Positions 24,627 to 34,556 of a DNA stretch of 46,238 nucleotides are shown here, piece after piece. Numbering within the stretch: position 1 is the first letter of the stretch; the number at the start of each line of letters is the position of its first letter. The notes beneath the pieces were generated by a model. The model saw only the letters and a program-made list of their open reading frames with translations, was not told the DNA's origin and did no database searches. The stretch lies in assembly GCA_021818105.1 (NCBI GenBank), contig JAKAFB010000020.1, positions 1 through 46,238 on the forward strand, in the 5' to 3' direction. The position numbers and the translations under genes are program-made. The DNA comes from Acidobacteriota bacterium. Its GTDB lineage: Bacteria; Acidobacteriota; Terriglobia; Terriglobales; Acidobacteriaceae.

Positions 24627-25589
24627 TTACTCGAGGATTAGATCCGGCTGGGTTTCCTGGCCGCGGGTGGTGAGGATGAGGGCGGTGGCGAGGATGAGGG
24701 CGCCACCGGCGAATGCGTGTGGTCCGAGGTGCTCACCGAGCAGCTTGACGCCGAGCCAGGAACCGAGGGCGGGCTCGATGTTGAGGAAGACTCCGGCGCG
24801 CGAAGCGGGGACGCGATGGATGCCCCAGTTCCAGAGGAGAGTGGTAGTGGCGGTGCAGGCGAGACCGCTGATGGCGAGGGCTACCCATGCGGTAGCGCTG
24901 ACGTGCGCGACGGGCGGGGGCGGCACCTTGTGCGAGAGCCAGGGATTGAGCAGAACGGGGCCAAGCACCCAGAGGGCGAGCATGACCGTGCCGGAGAGGA
25001 TGGTATGGGCCGTAACGACGGGTGCGCTGTGGGTGAGCATGAGCCGCTTGCTGAGGAGAATCCAGGCAAGGGCGGTGCAGAGCGAGATGACAACGAGGAT
25101 GTCGCCTTGGAGCGAAGGTTGCCCCTGGGAGGCGGGAGCATGGTGGGCACCCAGGACAATGAGCGCGGCGCCGACGCTGGAACCGACGAGAGCAAGCCAA
25201 CCGATGAGGTCGAGCTGCTCACCGGCAAAGAGAGCGGCGGCGACGCCTAGAAGGACAGGCATGGTGCCGACCATGAGTGAGGCATGACTGACGGTGGTGC
25301 GTGCCAGGCCATGAAACTGAATCATGAATTGCACGGGAATACCGAAGAAGGCAGAGACGAGAAGGAGTCGCAATTCGCCGGGCGTGAAGCGGACACGATG
25401 AACGAGCGCGACGGGGAGCATGCCGAGGCTGGCAAACAGAAAGCGATAAAGGACCATGTGCTCGACGCTCATCTCATTGAGCGCGAGGCGGCCGAAATAA
25501 AAGCCGGTGCCCCAGAGGCAGCCGGCGAGGGCGCAGGCACCGTAGCCGAGGAAGGCGATGCGCCGGCTGATTGTTGCGCTCGTAGCCAT
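24627..25589 (-). CDS. EamA/DMT-family transporter
   Basis: Inner-membrane exporter of 320 residues with ten predicted helices in two EamA repeats (about 12-145 and 160-305). Typical segments are LAGCLWGTGFYFGRLAL in the first helix, LVGSSVGAALIVLGA at the end of repeat one, and NIEPALGSWLGVKLLGEHL in repeat two. Members export amino acids or metabolites; the substrate cannot be predicted. ATG 25589 directly precedes the first helix. The frame is open further upstream without protein-like sequence. Confidence 0.9.
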   Translation of the reverse strand: MATSATISRRIAFLGYGACALAGCLWGTGFYFGRLALNEMSVEHMVLYRFLFASLGMLPVALVHRVRFTPGELRLLLVSAFFGIPVQFMIQFHGLARTTVSHASLMVGTMPVLLGVAAALFAGEQLDLIGWLALVGSSVGAALIVLGAHHAPASQGQPSLQGDILVVISLCTALAWILLSKRLMLTHSAPVVTAHTILSGTVMLALWVLGPVLLNPWLSHKVPPPPVAHVSATAWVALAISGLACTATTTLLWNWGIHRVPASRAGVFLNIEPALGSWLGVKLLGEHLGPHAFAGGALILATALILTTRGQETQPDLILE

Positions 25590-25667
25590 GCCTTTCTTTA
25601 CTGTCGCATACGAGCGGGTGTGGGTGTCACTGCCCAAAACAGGCGGCATCGGAGAGAATAGTTTGCG

Positions 25668-26966
25668 ATGGGGAAGTGGATCCGGAAAGCTGAAGTTGGT
25701 GGGCTGGTTTTCGGGCTGGCGATTGCGGTGACGCTGCTGTTCCTGCCCGCGGCGGCGGTCGGGGAGGGACTGCTCTCGCACCATCGCAAAGACAAGACGG
25801 AGGAAGCGCCTCCAGCGCCAAAGCCATTTGTGAAAGCGTCGCAGGCGGCGGCCTTCAGTATTCCCGTGGAGCCGCTGGGCTTTTCGCCGCCTGGACCTTA
25901 CTACCAAGGGCAGCGCGAAAGCATGGCGTCCCTGGACTTTCTGGACGAACACCGGCTGCTGTTTACCTTTCACGCGCCGGGGCTGATTCATCGCTCAGCG
26001 TCGTCGCAGTACGAGGAGCGGCATATTCGGGCGCTGGTGCTTTCGCTGCCTGATGGGGCGGTGGAGGCGGAGGCGCTGTGGACGTTGCACGATCATGAGC
26101 GCTACCTGTGGATGCTGGGGGATGGGCACTTTCTGCTGCGGGATCTGAACGACCTGAAAGAGGGAAACGGGGCGCTGGACCTGAAGCCGCTACTGCATTT
26201 TCCGGGGCCCGTGCTGTGGCTAGGGATGGATCCGGGGCAGCAGTTTCTGGTGACGGACTCGGATGAGCCGTCGCAGGCAGCATCCACGGCAGGCGCTGGC
26301 ACCGACACGGACACGCAGCCGGAAGTGGTGTTGCGCATCCTGCGTCGCTCCACGGGCAAGGTGATGCTGGTGAGCCGCACGCGTAACGTGGTGCACTTGC
26401 CAATCAACACGGAAGGATACCTGGACGCGCTGCGATCGACTGGCATGAGTTTTTCGCTCAACCTGAACTTCTTCAGCGGCGGTAGCCGAATACTGGGCAA
26501 GCTAGATTCGGCGTGTGTTCCGGCAATCCAGTTTCTCGCGGAACAGGAGGCGCTGGCGAACACATGCACGCGCGACGGGGGACGGCTGCTCGTGGCCTAT
26601 TCGACGGAGAGCGGGAGGATGTGGGAGGCGCTGGCGAGGCCGGAGCAGGTGTGGCCGCTGCTGGTGATGGCGCCAAATGGTTCGCGGGTGGCACGGGAGA
26701 CGCTGGTCGCATCGCACCCGGTGGATGCATTCTCACCGCTGAGCTTTGACGATGTTCTGGGCCAACTGGTGGAGGTCTTCGACGCGAAGAGCGGCACACT
26801 GGTGCTGAAGGTTCCGGCGAGCCCGGTGCTGGATGGCGGGGGAAATGTGGCGATTTCTCCTTCAGGAAGGCGTGTGGCGGTGCTGGAGAAGGGGGCTATC
26901 CAGGTGTATGAGCTGCCTGCGCCGGCGACGACACCGCCGCCAGCCACGGGCCGGACTACGCGCTGA
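25668..26966 (+). CDS. Secreted propeller-like protein of unknown function
   Basis: A 432-residue exported protein. A hydrophobic signal (about 9-32) is followed by a Lys/Glu/Pro linker, then repeated blade-like units: FLDEHRLLFTFHAPG, the GDGHFLLRDLNDL segment, GGSRILGKLDSACV, and the closing NVAISPSGRRVAVLEKGAIQVYELP, as in WD40-like beta-propellers. The tail is Pro/Thr-rich. I know such proteins as common in Acidobacteriaceae but not with an assigned role. It ends 15 bases before the PP2C gene, so the two may form an operon. Confidence 0.72.
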   Translation: MGKWIRKAEVGGLVFGLAIAVTLLFLPAAAVGEGLLSHHRKDKTEEAPPAPKPFVKASQAAAFSIPVEPLGFSPPGPYYQGQRESMASLDFLDEHRLLFTFHAPGLIHRSASSQYEERHIRALVLSLPDGAVEAEALWTLHDHERYLWMLGDGHFLLRDLNDLKEGNGALDLKPLLHFPGPVLWLGMDPGQQFLVTDSDEPSQAASTAGAGTDTDTQPEVVLRILRRSTGKVMLVSRTRNVVHLPINTEGYLDALRSTGMSFSLNLNFFSGGSRILGKLDSACVPAIQFLAEQEALANTCTRDGGRLLVAYSTESGRMWEALARPEQVWPLLVMAPNGSRVARETLVASHPVDAFSPLSFDDVLGQLVEVFDAKSGTLVLKVPASPVLDGGGNVAISPSGRRVAVLEKGAIQVYELPAPATTPPPATGRTTR

Positions 26967-26981
26967 GGGAGATTTCACGGG

Positions 26982-27773
26982 GTGTTCACCCGGGACTCGC
27001 CTGTGTACACTATTGTGCGGGGGTTCACGTTGGCCACGGCCGTTCTACATTACGTTGCTGCAGCAGCCACGGACCGGGGCCGTAAACGACCTTCCAACGA
27101 AGACGCATTTGGATTTTCCGTGGAGGACGGCGTGTACGTCGTCTGCGACGGGATGGGTGGCGCGGCAGCGGGCGAGATCGCAAGCTCGCTGGCGGTGGAT
27201 GAGATGCTGCGGCTGTTGAGCGGTCATGGCGCGGGCAGCAGCGGGAACCTGCCCGAGGCGGTAGAACAGGCGATTACGGCGGCCAATGAGGCAATTTACA
27301 CACGGGGACAACGGAATCAGCGGCTGAGCGGCATGGGAACCACGCTGGTGGCGCTGGCTGTGGAAGAGAGCCATGTGTGGGTATTGAACATTGGAGACAG
27401 CCGCTGCTACCGGATGCGCCAGGGCCGACTGGAGCAACTGACAGTGGATCACTCTCTGGTGGAGGAGCAGGTGCGGAGTGGACGCATGAGCCGCGCCGAG
27501 GCACTGCGCTCGCCGCTGCGGAATGTGATCACCAGGGCGCTGGGAACGCAGGTCCGAGTGACGCCGGACGTGTTTGGGCTGGAAGCCGAGCCGGGGGATC
27601 TGTTCCTGCTGTGCTCGGACGGACTGACACGGGAGCTGCCCGATGCAGTGATTGAGTCGATGCTGGCTGAGAGTAGGCCGCTGGAAGACCTGTGTGCCCG
27701 CCTGGTGGGCGCAGCGAAGAAGGCGGGAGGGAATGACAACATTACCTGTCTGCTGGTAAGCGCGGAAGCCTGA
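26982..27773 (+). CDS. PP2C-family serine/threonine phosphatase
   Basis: Metal-dependent protein phosphatase of 263 residues, cytosolic. Metal-binding motifs are seen in order: NEDAFG, CDGMGGAAAGE, LCSDGLTREL and GGNDNIT. Together with Ser/Thr kinases such enzymes control cell division, envelope or stress responses; no kinase gene is adjacent. GTG 26982 is preceded by GAGGGAG about 10 bases upstream, overlapping the preceding stop; TTG 27030 with GGGGG seven bases upstream is an alternative that removes a non-conserved 16-residue leader. Confidence 0.92.
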   Translation: MFTRDSPVYTIVRGFTLATAVLHYVAAAATDRGRKRPSNEDAFGFSVEDGVYVVCDGMGGAAAGEIASSLAVDEMLRLLSGHGAGSSGNLPEAVEQAITAANEAIYTRGQRNQRLSGMGTTLVALAVEESHVWVLNIGDSRCYRMRQGRLEQLTVDHSLVEEQVRSGRMSRAEALRSPLRNVITRALGTQVRVTPDVFGLEAEPGDLFLLCSDGLTRELPDAVIESMLAESRPLEDLCARLVGAAKKAGGNDNITCLLVSAEA

Positions 27774-28215
27774 AAAGACGTGCTGGATGGTATTTGCACA
27801 AGCGCGGACGGATGACGAGTGCGGGCTGAGGCAGAATTTCCAGAGGCTGGTGCGGTAACGATTCCACACAACAGCGATACAATAACCGTATATCCCTTGC
27901 TTACGACAGCAATGGGAAGCCGTCGATGGTTATAGAGGCTGCAGTCGGGTGAGCCAGAACCCTGCAAACAAGCGGACATCGACGATTGAGTAAAGAGCCA
28001 GTGACAATCGCCGGGCATGCATGAGCAAAGTGCCGGCACCATGAATAAAGCCGCGCAAGAGCGGCGTAATGAGTTCCATCGGCGCGATCAACAAATAGCA
28101 TAGGGTGATGTCTGTGATTTGAGGCAGGCTGCTGCATGGTGACAGGAAGCGGCAAACAGCAAACACGCATCCAAATGCAATTGAGAGGCGTGGAATTCAC
28201 GGGGTTGTTGCAGGG
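27774..28215. other. Non-coding gap before the DUF5916 gene
   Basis: About 440 bases, less GC-rich than the neighbours. It contains TACAAT (27878-27883) without a good -35 and an imperfect inverted repeat (27894-27916: CCCTTGCT / AGCAATGGG). A 78-codon minus-strand frame (27930-28166) is hydrophobic but has no ribosome site and no known family, so it is not called. Confidence 0.45.
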
Positions 28216-30645
28216 GTGAAGTTGCGCATTCATTCAGGGATTCGTGCAGGCTTGGTTGGGCGGCTGCTGATGTTGCTGCTTGTCTTCTGGCTGCTTCAGC
28301 CGGTTTGCGGGGCTGCGGCGGGTGGGGCGGACCGCAGGAGCGATCGAGCTTCGGACTCGCTGGATGATCTCTCGGACCACACGGGAGGAAGCCTAATCCT
28401 GCCTCCGCTGCCGGGCGGCATGCCACATGTGGTGGTGCCTTCGCTAAGCGCGGCACCCAAGCTGGCGGATTTTCTGGTATCGCCTCCGAATTCGCCTGTG
28501 GTTCGGCGGATGCTACGCATCTCGGATTTTATTGAGCGCTACCCAGATGATGGATCGCCCACCACGGAGCCGACGGTTGCTTACCTGGGCTACACGCATG
28601 AGTACCTCTATGTAGCCTTTGTGTGCGGGGACGACGATACGCATGCGGTACGGGCGCATCTGCTGCAGCGCGACTCGCTGAGCGATGACGACGTTGTCGA
28701 GGTGATGCTGGATACATTCCACGACAGCCGGAGAGCATTCATTTTCAAGTCAAATGCATTGGGCATTCAGGCTGATGCGCTGTATACGGAGCAGACCGGG
28801 TCGGACTACTCGTTCGATACGGTGTGGGACACCTGGGGGAAGCGGACGGCGGGTGGCTACGTGGTACTGATGCGGATTCCCTTCGCCAGTCTGCGGTTTG
28901 ACCCGGCTCCGGACGGTACAGCGCGGACGTGGGGGCTAATCCTTGAAAGGACGATCACGCGCAAGGACGAAAGTGCGTTCTGGCCGCAGGTGAAGCACAA
29001 TGTGGCTGGAAGGCTGACGCAGGAGGCTGTGGCGGAAGGCTTCAGGAATATTGAACGGGGCAAGAACTGGCAGTTTGAACCGTATGAGCTGGTGCACAGC
29101 TACAAGCAACTGAACACGGTGAACCCGATCAATCCGTTTTTTAACAACAAGCTCTTTCAGGGATATACGGGGCTGGACATGAAGTCAGTGTTGCATAACA
29201 GCCTGGTGCTGGACATGACGTTCAACCCGGACTTCAGCCAGATTGGCATCAATAACCCGGCACCGCCGAACCAGCGCTTCCAGTATTTCTTTCCTGAGTT
29301 GCGACCCTTCTTTATCGAGAATTCGAGCTACTTTCAGACGCCGCTGAACTTGTATTACACGCCGAATATCGTGATGCCGCAGTATGGCCAACGTTTGACG
29401 GGGAAGGTGGGCGACTACGCACTGGGGATCCTGAGCGTGGATGACCGAAATCCCGGCCTGCAAGTGCCGCAGGGTAATCCGCAGTATGGGACGCGCGCGC
29501 ATTTCTATGTGGGGCGCGTGAATCGGGATATTGGAAACCAGTCGAACATAGGAGCGATTTTTGCGGATCACGAATATCTGAACTCATTTAACCGGAATGG
29601 CGGCGTGGACTACCGGGTGAGGGTGAAGGGCCGTTGGACGCTTTCAGGGCAGGCCGTAACTTCAGAGACGCGCAACCTAGATAACTCCTGGCAGAGTGGG
29701 CAAGCCGAGACGCAAGGTATAAGTTACTCTGACTTACATCGGCGTCTCTGGTTCAATTACAGCGATATAGCGTCAGGTTATCTGACAGAGACTGGATTCT
29801 TCACGCGCCCTGACGTGCGCGAGCCGCGAGGCGCATTTACGTATACCTTCAGGCCGGCGGAAGGCCCACTGTTGTCTCACTCGCTTCACGTGTATTCGGA
29901 GCGCATCTGGGACCACACGGGATTGCCCCTCGATTTCTATTTTGATCCCTCGTACAGCCTGGACTTCAAGCGTCGGACAAACCTCTCCTTCTTTTATGAA
30001 GCAGGGCAGGACCGGTTGCGGCCCGCGGACTATGCGGCTTTGACGGGCAATGTGGAGTATCACAGCAAGATAGCAGGCGCTAGTGTCTATTCGTCACCGA
30101 ACCCTTCGGTGGCTATCGGCCTGACGGAGTACGCGGGAACGACGATTAATTATGAGCCACCGAGCGGGCATGGTCCGCTGCCAGTGAATGTGCAGTCGGA
30201 TCACGTGAATTTTGAAGTGAAGCCAGTGCGGCCGGTGGATCTGTTCACATCATATGAGTTTGACCACTTTACTGATCCCGAGACAGGAACGGTGGCCTAC
30301 GACAATCACCAACTGGTGGCGCGATGGAACTACCAGATGGATAAGGCGTGGTCGCTGAACTTTATCGGGGAGTACCTGGCAACCTTGCCGAACAACAACT
30401 ACACGGAGCTTACAAACAATAGAGATGTATACGGGAATGTGCTGCTGACATATCTGCCCCATCCCGGCACGGCGCTGTATGTGGGCTATACAACGGATTA
30501 TGTGAATCTAAATGCCGACCTCTGCACGCGCGGGGCGGGCGGCATGTGCAATACGAACTTTCCCATTCTGCCGCGCACAAACTCGACCTTGCTGAACGAC
30601 CAGCAGATTTTCTACATGAAGGTTAACTACCTGTTCCGCTTCTAA
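28216..30645 (+). CDS. DUF5916 outer-membrane protein with CBM9-like domain
   Basis: Outer-membrane protein of 809 residues. A signal peptide (about 10-34) is followed by a CBM9-like beta-sandwich (about 78-260, including YLGYTHEYLYVAFVCGD and DDVVEVMLD) and then a DUF5916 beta barrel (about 285-809) with the family stretch LRPFFIENSSYFQTP and QLNTVNPINPFF. The chain ends with strand YLFRF, with the C-terminal Phe typical of barrels. A role in binding or importing a glycan or peptide is often proposed, but no substrate is known. Start is GTG just behind CAGGG. It converges on the UDP-xylose synthase gene and may belong with the surface glycan locus. Confidence 0.85.
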   Translation: MKLRIHSGIRAGLVGRLLMLLLVFWLLQPVCGAAAGGADRRSDRASDSLDDLSDHTGGSLILPPLPGGMPHVVVPSLSAAPKLADFLVSPPNSPVVRRMLRISDFIERYPDDGSPTTEPTVAYLGYTHEYLYVAFVCGDDDTHAVRAHLLQRDSLSDDDVVEVMLDTFHDSRRAFIFKSNALGIQADALYTEQTGSDYSFDTVWDTWGKRTAGGYVVLMRIPFASLRFDPAPDGTARTWGLILERTITRKDESAFWPQVKHNVAGRLTQEAVAEGFRNIERGKNWQFEPYELVHSYKQLNTVNPINPFFNNKLFQGYTGLDMKSVLHNSLVLDMTFNPDFSQIGINNPAPPNQRFQYFFPELRPFFIENSSYFQTPLNLYYTPNIVMPQYGQRLTGKVGDYALGILSVDDRNPGLQVPQGNPQYGTRAHFYVGRVNRDIGNQSNIGAIFADHEYLNSFNRNGGVDYRVRVKGRWTLSGQAVTSETRNLDNSWQSGQAETQGISYSDLHRRLWFNYSDIASGYLTETGFFTRPDVREPRGAFTYTFRPAEGPLLSHSLHVYSERIWDHTGLPLDFYFDPSYSLDFKRRTNLSFFYEAGQDRLRPADYAALTGNVEYHSKIAGASVYSSPNPSVAIGLTEYAGTTINYEPPSGHGPLPVNVQSDHVNFEVKPVRPVDLFTSYEFDHFTDPETGTVAYDNHQLVARWNYQMDKAWSLNFIGEYLATLPNNNYTELTNNRDVYGNVLLTYLPHPGTALYVGYTTDYVNLNADLCTRGAGGMCNTNFPILPRTNSTLLNDQQIFYMKVNYLFRF

Positions 30646-30681
30646 CGTACGCCGACGCGCGAGCGGCATCAGCTTCGCCGA

Positions 30682-31629
30682 CTACTTTTCATGGCGCTCT
30701 TCCTCGAGACACTTTTTGAAGTAGTCGAGGCTGAGTTTGAGGCCGGCTTCGAGATCGATCTTCGGCTCCCAGCCGAAGAGGCGACGGGCTTTGCTGATGT
30801 CAGGGCGGCGCTGCATGGGGTCGTCGACAGGAAGAGGATTGTGGACTATGCGGCTGCTGGATCCCGTGACGCGCAACACGGCGTGGGCACAGTCAAGGAT
30901 GGTCCATTCGGTGGGGTTGCCGATGTTGACGGGCAGATGCTCTCCACTACGGGAGAGACCGAGGATTCCTTCGATTTCATCGGAGACATAACAGAAGCTA
31001 CGGGTCTGCTTGCCTTCGCCGTAGACGGTCAGGTCCTCACCGCGGAGGGCCTGCATCATGAAGTTGGAAATGACGCGGCCGTCGTTCTTCTGGAGCCGGG
31101 GGCCGTAGGTATTGAAGATGCGAACGAGGCGCGTGTCCAAGCCGTAGTAGCGGTGATAAGCCATGACGAGGGCCTCGGAGAATCGCTTGGCCTCGTCGTA
31201 GACGGAGCGGGGCCCGATGGGATTGACGTTGCCCCAGTAATCCTCGGTTTGCGGGTGGACGAGGGGATCGCCGTAGCACTCTGAGGTGGATGCGTGGAGA
31301 AACTTGGCGCCGAAGCGCCGGGCGATTTCGAGCGCGTTGCGAGTGCCTGCAGAGCCGACCATGAGGGTTTCAACGCCGAGGCGGGCGTAGTCTACCGGGC
31401 TGGCAGGCGAGGCGAAGTTGAAGACATAGTCAACGCGGCCGGTATCGAAGGGATTGCAGATGTCGTGCTCGATGAAATTGAAGCGCGGCTCGTTCGCAAG
31501 ATGACTAAGGTTTGCGAGTGAGCCGGTGCAGAGATTGTCAACGCCAATGACGAAGTGACCTTGCGCGAGCAAAGCGTCTGCAAGGTGCGAACCAAGAAAA
31601 CCAGCAACACCTGTGATGACTGTGATCAA
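30682..31629 (-). CDS. uxs: UDP-glucuronate decarboxylase (UDP-xylose synthase)
   Basis: Extended short-chain dehydrogenase of 315 residues that converts UDP-glucuronate to UDP-xylose with bound NAD+. The cofactor motif is [11 protein letters not shown]. Diagnostic Uxs sequence follows: [21 protein letters not shown], the [13 protein letters not shown] segment, the YDEAK catalytic pair, and RIFNTYGPR. These distinguish it from GalE-type epimerases. Start is TTG at 31629 with CGGAG about 6 bases upstream; the frame is open further but that region lacks any conserved part. The gene lies 80 bases downstream of wza, probably in the same operon, and would supply xylose for the exopolysaccharide. 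Confidence 0.93.
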   Translation of the reverse strand: MITVITGVAGFLGSHLADALLAQGHFVIGVDNLCTGSLANLSHLANEPRFNFIEHDICNPFDTGRVDYVFNFASPASPVDYARLGVETLMVGSAGTRNALEIARRFGAKFLHASTSECYGDPLVHPQTEDYWGNVNPIGPRSVYDEAKRFSEALVMAYHRYYGLDTRLVRIFNTYGPRLQKNDGRVISNFMMQALRGEDLTVYGEGKQTRSFCYVSDEIEGILGLSRSGEHLPVNIGNPTEWTILDCAHAVLRVTGSSSRIVHNPLPVDDPMQRRPDISKARRLFGWEPKIDLEAGLKLSLDYFKKCLEEERHEK

Positions 31630-31709
31630 TGCATACTCCGGTGTGCAATCAGAAATGATGCTGCGTGAACGTGCCGCCTGTGATGAACGGACAGCGCGTT
31701 CAGATATTT

Positions 31710-34556
31710 CTACGGAAGTACCGAGACTGTAACGGCGGCTCCGAGGGCAACCTGCGACAAGATCTGGGTCCACATGGCAACATCGCGCAGGGCGGATGGC
31801 TTGAAGGTCTTATCGGGTACGACGATGGTATCGCCCGGATACATTTTGAGACTGTTGAACTCATTACCCCACATCCCGTCGGCCATACTGTAGCTTATGA
31901 CCTTGCCATCGGCGCGAATGATGAACTCGCGCTTGCGATCAGCGTCCTTTGTGGGTCCACCAGCCTTGCCAAGATAGTCGCCCGCGCGTTTGCCCGGCTC
32001 AAAGAGGAAGGAGTTCTGATCATAAATGGCGCCGACGACATTCACGGTGGCCGGGACGGGTGGAACGATGAATCGGTCGCCATTTTCCATGGCGATTTCA
32101 GGGATGCTGTTTATGCCCGTGCTGTCAGGGTTGAACTCGAGCACGATGCGACCAGTTGCGCGAATCTGACGAAGGCGATTGAGAATCTCCTGCTGACTAG
32201 CCTGCGCAGCAGCAGCGGTGTTTGCGGTGGATGTTGGGTCAGTTTGGGAGGCGAGCAGCGCCATGTTGCTACGCTGGCTGCGGATGGCGAAGTTCTGCAC
32301 GTACTCATCGATTCTCGCCTGCTGCAAGGCACGGGCAGAGTCGCGGGTGAACTCTGAACCGTATAGGTATGCATGCGGAGTGAGCCCGCCGGCGCGCTCA
32401 ACGAGCTGGCGGAGGGTTTCGCCAGGCAGCACCGTGTAGACTCCGGAGTGCACGAACTCGCCTTCCAGGCGGACGAGTTTGGTTTGCTGCGAGAGAGGGA
32501 CGCGGATATCCGCCTCAGAGAAGATGGAGACGACGTCACCGGGCTGGAGTTCAAGGTCCTGCGAGGCATCATGCTGAAGGACGAGTTTGCCGAGATCGAA
32601 GGGGATGAGCTGGGTCTTGAGGGTCTGCTTGTCGAGGCGCTCGATGACCGCATAGTTCCAGTCAATCTCCGGGGCGATCTGGCGGACCTGGGTGCGCTGG
32701 GCAGGTGCGCCGGCCATGGATGACGATGTACTATGCTCGGCTGCGAGAGCACTGCTTCCGGCACGCTGCTGTGCATTAAGCCGCTGATAGTTGTCGTATC
32801 CGTCAGGGAGTTGGCCCTGTTGCATGCCCGTGCCCGCGGGATAGTTGGAGTAGTTCTGTGACTGCGCATTGGTACCGTAGGGGTAGTTTTGCGACTGAGT
32901 CTCGGGAGGATACTGCTGCAATCCCATACTGCCTTGCCCTTGTTGCCATGGTTGCTGCCCCTGCATGCCTGCTGGAGCGGCGGATGCGCCGAAGCCAGGC
33001 TGCGGTGTTGTCCCGAACGGAGACGAAGGAGGAATCTTGAATGCGTTATCTCCATAAGGCTGGCGCAGATTATCGAGATTCTGCGAGGGCTCAAACTCCG
33101 GCGCGGGCAGGCCGAGCTGAGCACGGCGCCACCAGTAATTGCGGGTAATCAGCGAATCCTTGTCGGGAATGAGTTCGCTGACCTTCATGCCAGGATGCCA
33201 TGCGAAGCGACCGGGGTTTGCAAGATTCCCACGGAGGATGACGGTCTGCTGGTACATCGGGATGATGGAAAAGACGTGTACCAGGTCACCGTCGGCAAGC
33301 TTTGTTGTGAGGCCTTCCTTGTCAAAGGCTACTTCCATGGCGCGCCGGTGTTGGTGATTCTCGATGCGTTCGATGGAGATGCGCGCCTGCGCAGCGACGG
33401 CGGAGACTTCGCCGGCATAGGTGATAAGGTCGCCGAGGGTCTCATCAGCACGCATCTCATAGATGGCGGGCGTGCGCACGCTGCCAAAGACGGCTGCCAG
33501 AGGGCCAACGGGTGGAATGAAGATGACATCGCCGGGCTGCAGTTTAACGTCTTTGGATTTGTCGCCCCGGACAAGCAGTCCGTAGAGGTCAAAGTCCGTG
33601 ACGACACTGCCGCCCCGTCGCAACTGAATGTCGCGCATGGATCCCTGTACAGACGGGCCGCCACTGGCGAAGATAGCGTCTACGAGTGTGCTGAGCGAAC
33701 TGACGGTATAGGCGCCGGGGCGGCGGGCCTGGCCGGCCACGTAGATCTGAATCGAACGAATCTGGCCGATATCAGCGGTCAGATCAAAGTTCTTGTAAAT
33801 GCGCGCCACGGCACTGCGCAAATGCTCATCGAGTTGGGAGAAGGAGAGTCCAGCAACATGCACGGGACCTACTTGGGGCAGATAGACGTCGCCGGAGCGG
33901 TCGACGCGCAGATTGGCCTGAAAGTTGACCTGGCCCCAGGCGCGAATGCGCAACTGATCGTCAGGACCAATGACGTAATCGGACGGCACTGGGGTCATGT
34001 CCAACGGCGCGAAGGTGGATGGCACGGAACGGAAGAGGCTGGCGCTGTAGATGGGGAGAACTTGACCGGTGGTGGAGGCGACAAACTTCTGAAACTCCGT
34101 AAGGGGCTCAGGTGGCAGAGCAGTCTGCTGCATTCGGTTGCGCATTGCCTGCTGCCGATTCCAGAGCTCAAGGTCGTTGTATGTGTTGCTGAGCCGCTGT
34201 GAGCCAGGCGCAGATTGACCTGGGAGGGTATTCTGCATCGCTGGATTGTATGGACCCGGCATGGAACCGCTCGGAGGCATGTTCTGGGTGGGGCATTGCG
34301 CAGAACCGGCGAGTTGCGGATCCGTGCAATCGATTGTGTTCTGCCCAGACGTGGTGTCTGTGGACAAATCCTGAGTGGGTAATTGCGCACTGAGCTTGGC
34401 CGCTAACAATACGAAGAGAATGAGAACAGTCAGTCCGCACTTACGCAACCCAAGGACGCCGAACAAAGGTCGGCAAGGCACATAACCGACGCTACGGCCT
34501 CCATCTACCCAGCCGTTTTGTGAGCTGCTCATATGCCACGAGTCTAGCATGAGCAC
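31710..34556 (-). CDS. Wza-type polysaccharide export protein with multiple SLBB domains
   Basis: Large outer-membrane export channel protein of up to 948 residues, for capsule or exopolysaccharide. After a hydrophobic segment (about 41-57) and a Gln/Pro/Ser-rich region, the polysaccharide export domain (about 190-265, starting [16 protein letters not shown]) leads to several SLBB repeats (near 270-300, 355-385, 450-480, 700-745 and 840-890). A long Gln/Tyr/Pro low-complexity linker lies in between (about 530-620), and a short hydrophobic segment is near the C terminus. It is over twice the length of E. coli Wza (379) and has no lipobox, so it differs in anchoring. GTG 34556, ATG 34550 and ATG 34532 are all possible starts with no clear ribosome site. 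It probably works with the Wzi and initiating transferase genes nearby. Confidence 0.92.
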   Translation of the reverse strand: MLMLDSWHMSSSQNGWVDGGRSVGYVPCRPLFGVLGLRKCGLTVLILFVLLAAKLSAQLPTQDLSTDTTSGQNTIDCTDPQLAGSAQCPTQNMPPSGSMPGPYNPAMQNTLPGQSAPGSQRLSNTYNDLELWNRQQAMRNRMQQTALPPEPLTEFQKFVASTTGQVLPIYSASLFRSVPSTFAPLDMTPVPSDYVIGPDDQLRIRAWGQVNFQANLRVDRSGDVYLPQVGPVHVAGLSFSQLDEHLRSAVARIYKNFDLTADIGQIRSIQIYVAGQARRPGAYTVSSLSTLVDAIFASGGPSVQGSMRDIQLRRGGSVVTDFDLYGLLVRGDKSKDVKLQPGDVIFIPPVGPLAAVFGSVRTPAIYEMRADETLGDLITYAGEVSAVAAQARISIERIENHQHRRAMEVAFDKEGLTTKLADGDLVHVFSIIPMYQQTVILRGNLANPGRFAWHPGMKVSELIPDKDSLITRNYWWRRAQLGLPAPEFEPSQNLDNLRQPYGDNAFKIPPSSPFGTTPQPGFGASAAPAGMQGQQPWQQGQGSMGLQQYPPETQSQNYPYGTNAQSQNYSNYPAGTGMQQGQLPDGYDNYQRLNAQQRAGSSALAAEHSTSSSMAGAPAQRTQVRQIAPEIDWNYAVIERLDKQTLKTQLIPFDLGKLVLQHDASQDLELQPGDVVSIFSEADIRVPLSQQTKLVRLEGEFVHSGVYTVLPGETLRQLVERAGGLTPHAYLYGSEFTRDSARALQQARIDEYVQNFAIRSQRSNMALLASQTDPTSTANTAAAAQASQQEILNRLRQIRATGRIVLEFNPDSTGINSIPEIAMENGDRFIVPPVPATVNVVGAIYDQNSFLFEPGKRAGDYLGKAGGPTKDADRKREFIIRADGKVISYSMADGMWGNEFNSLKMYPGDTIVVPDKTFKPSALRDVAMWTQILSQVALGAAVTVSVLP

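Noticed and set aside
27930-28166. Hydrophobic 78-codon minus-strand frame
   Set aside because: No ribosome site, no known family, and composition of non-coding DNA in the gap.
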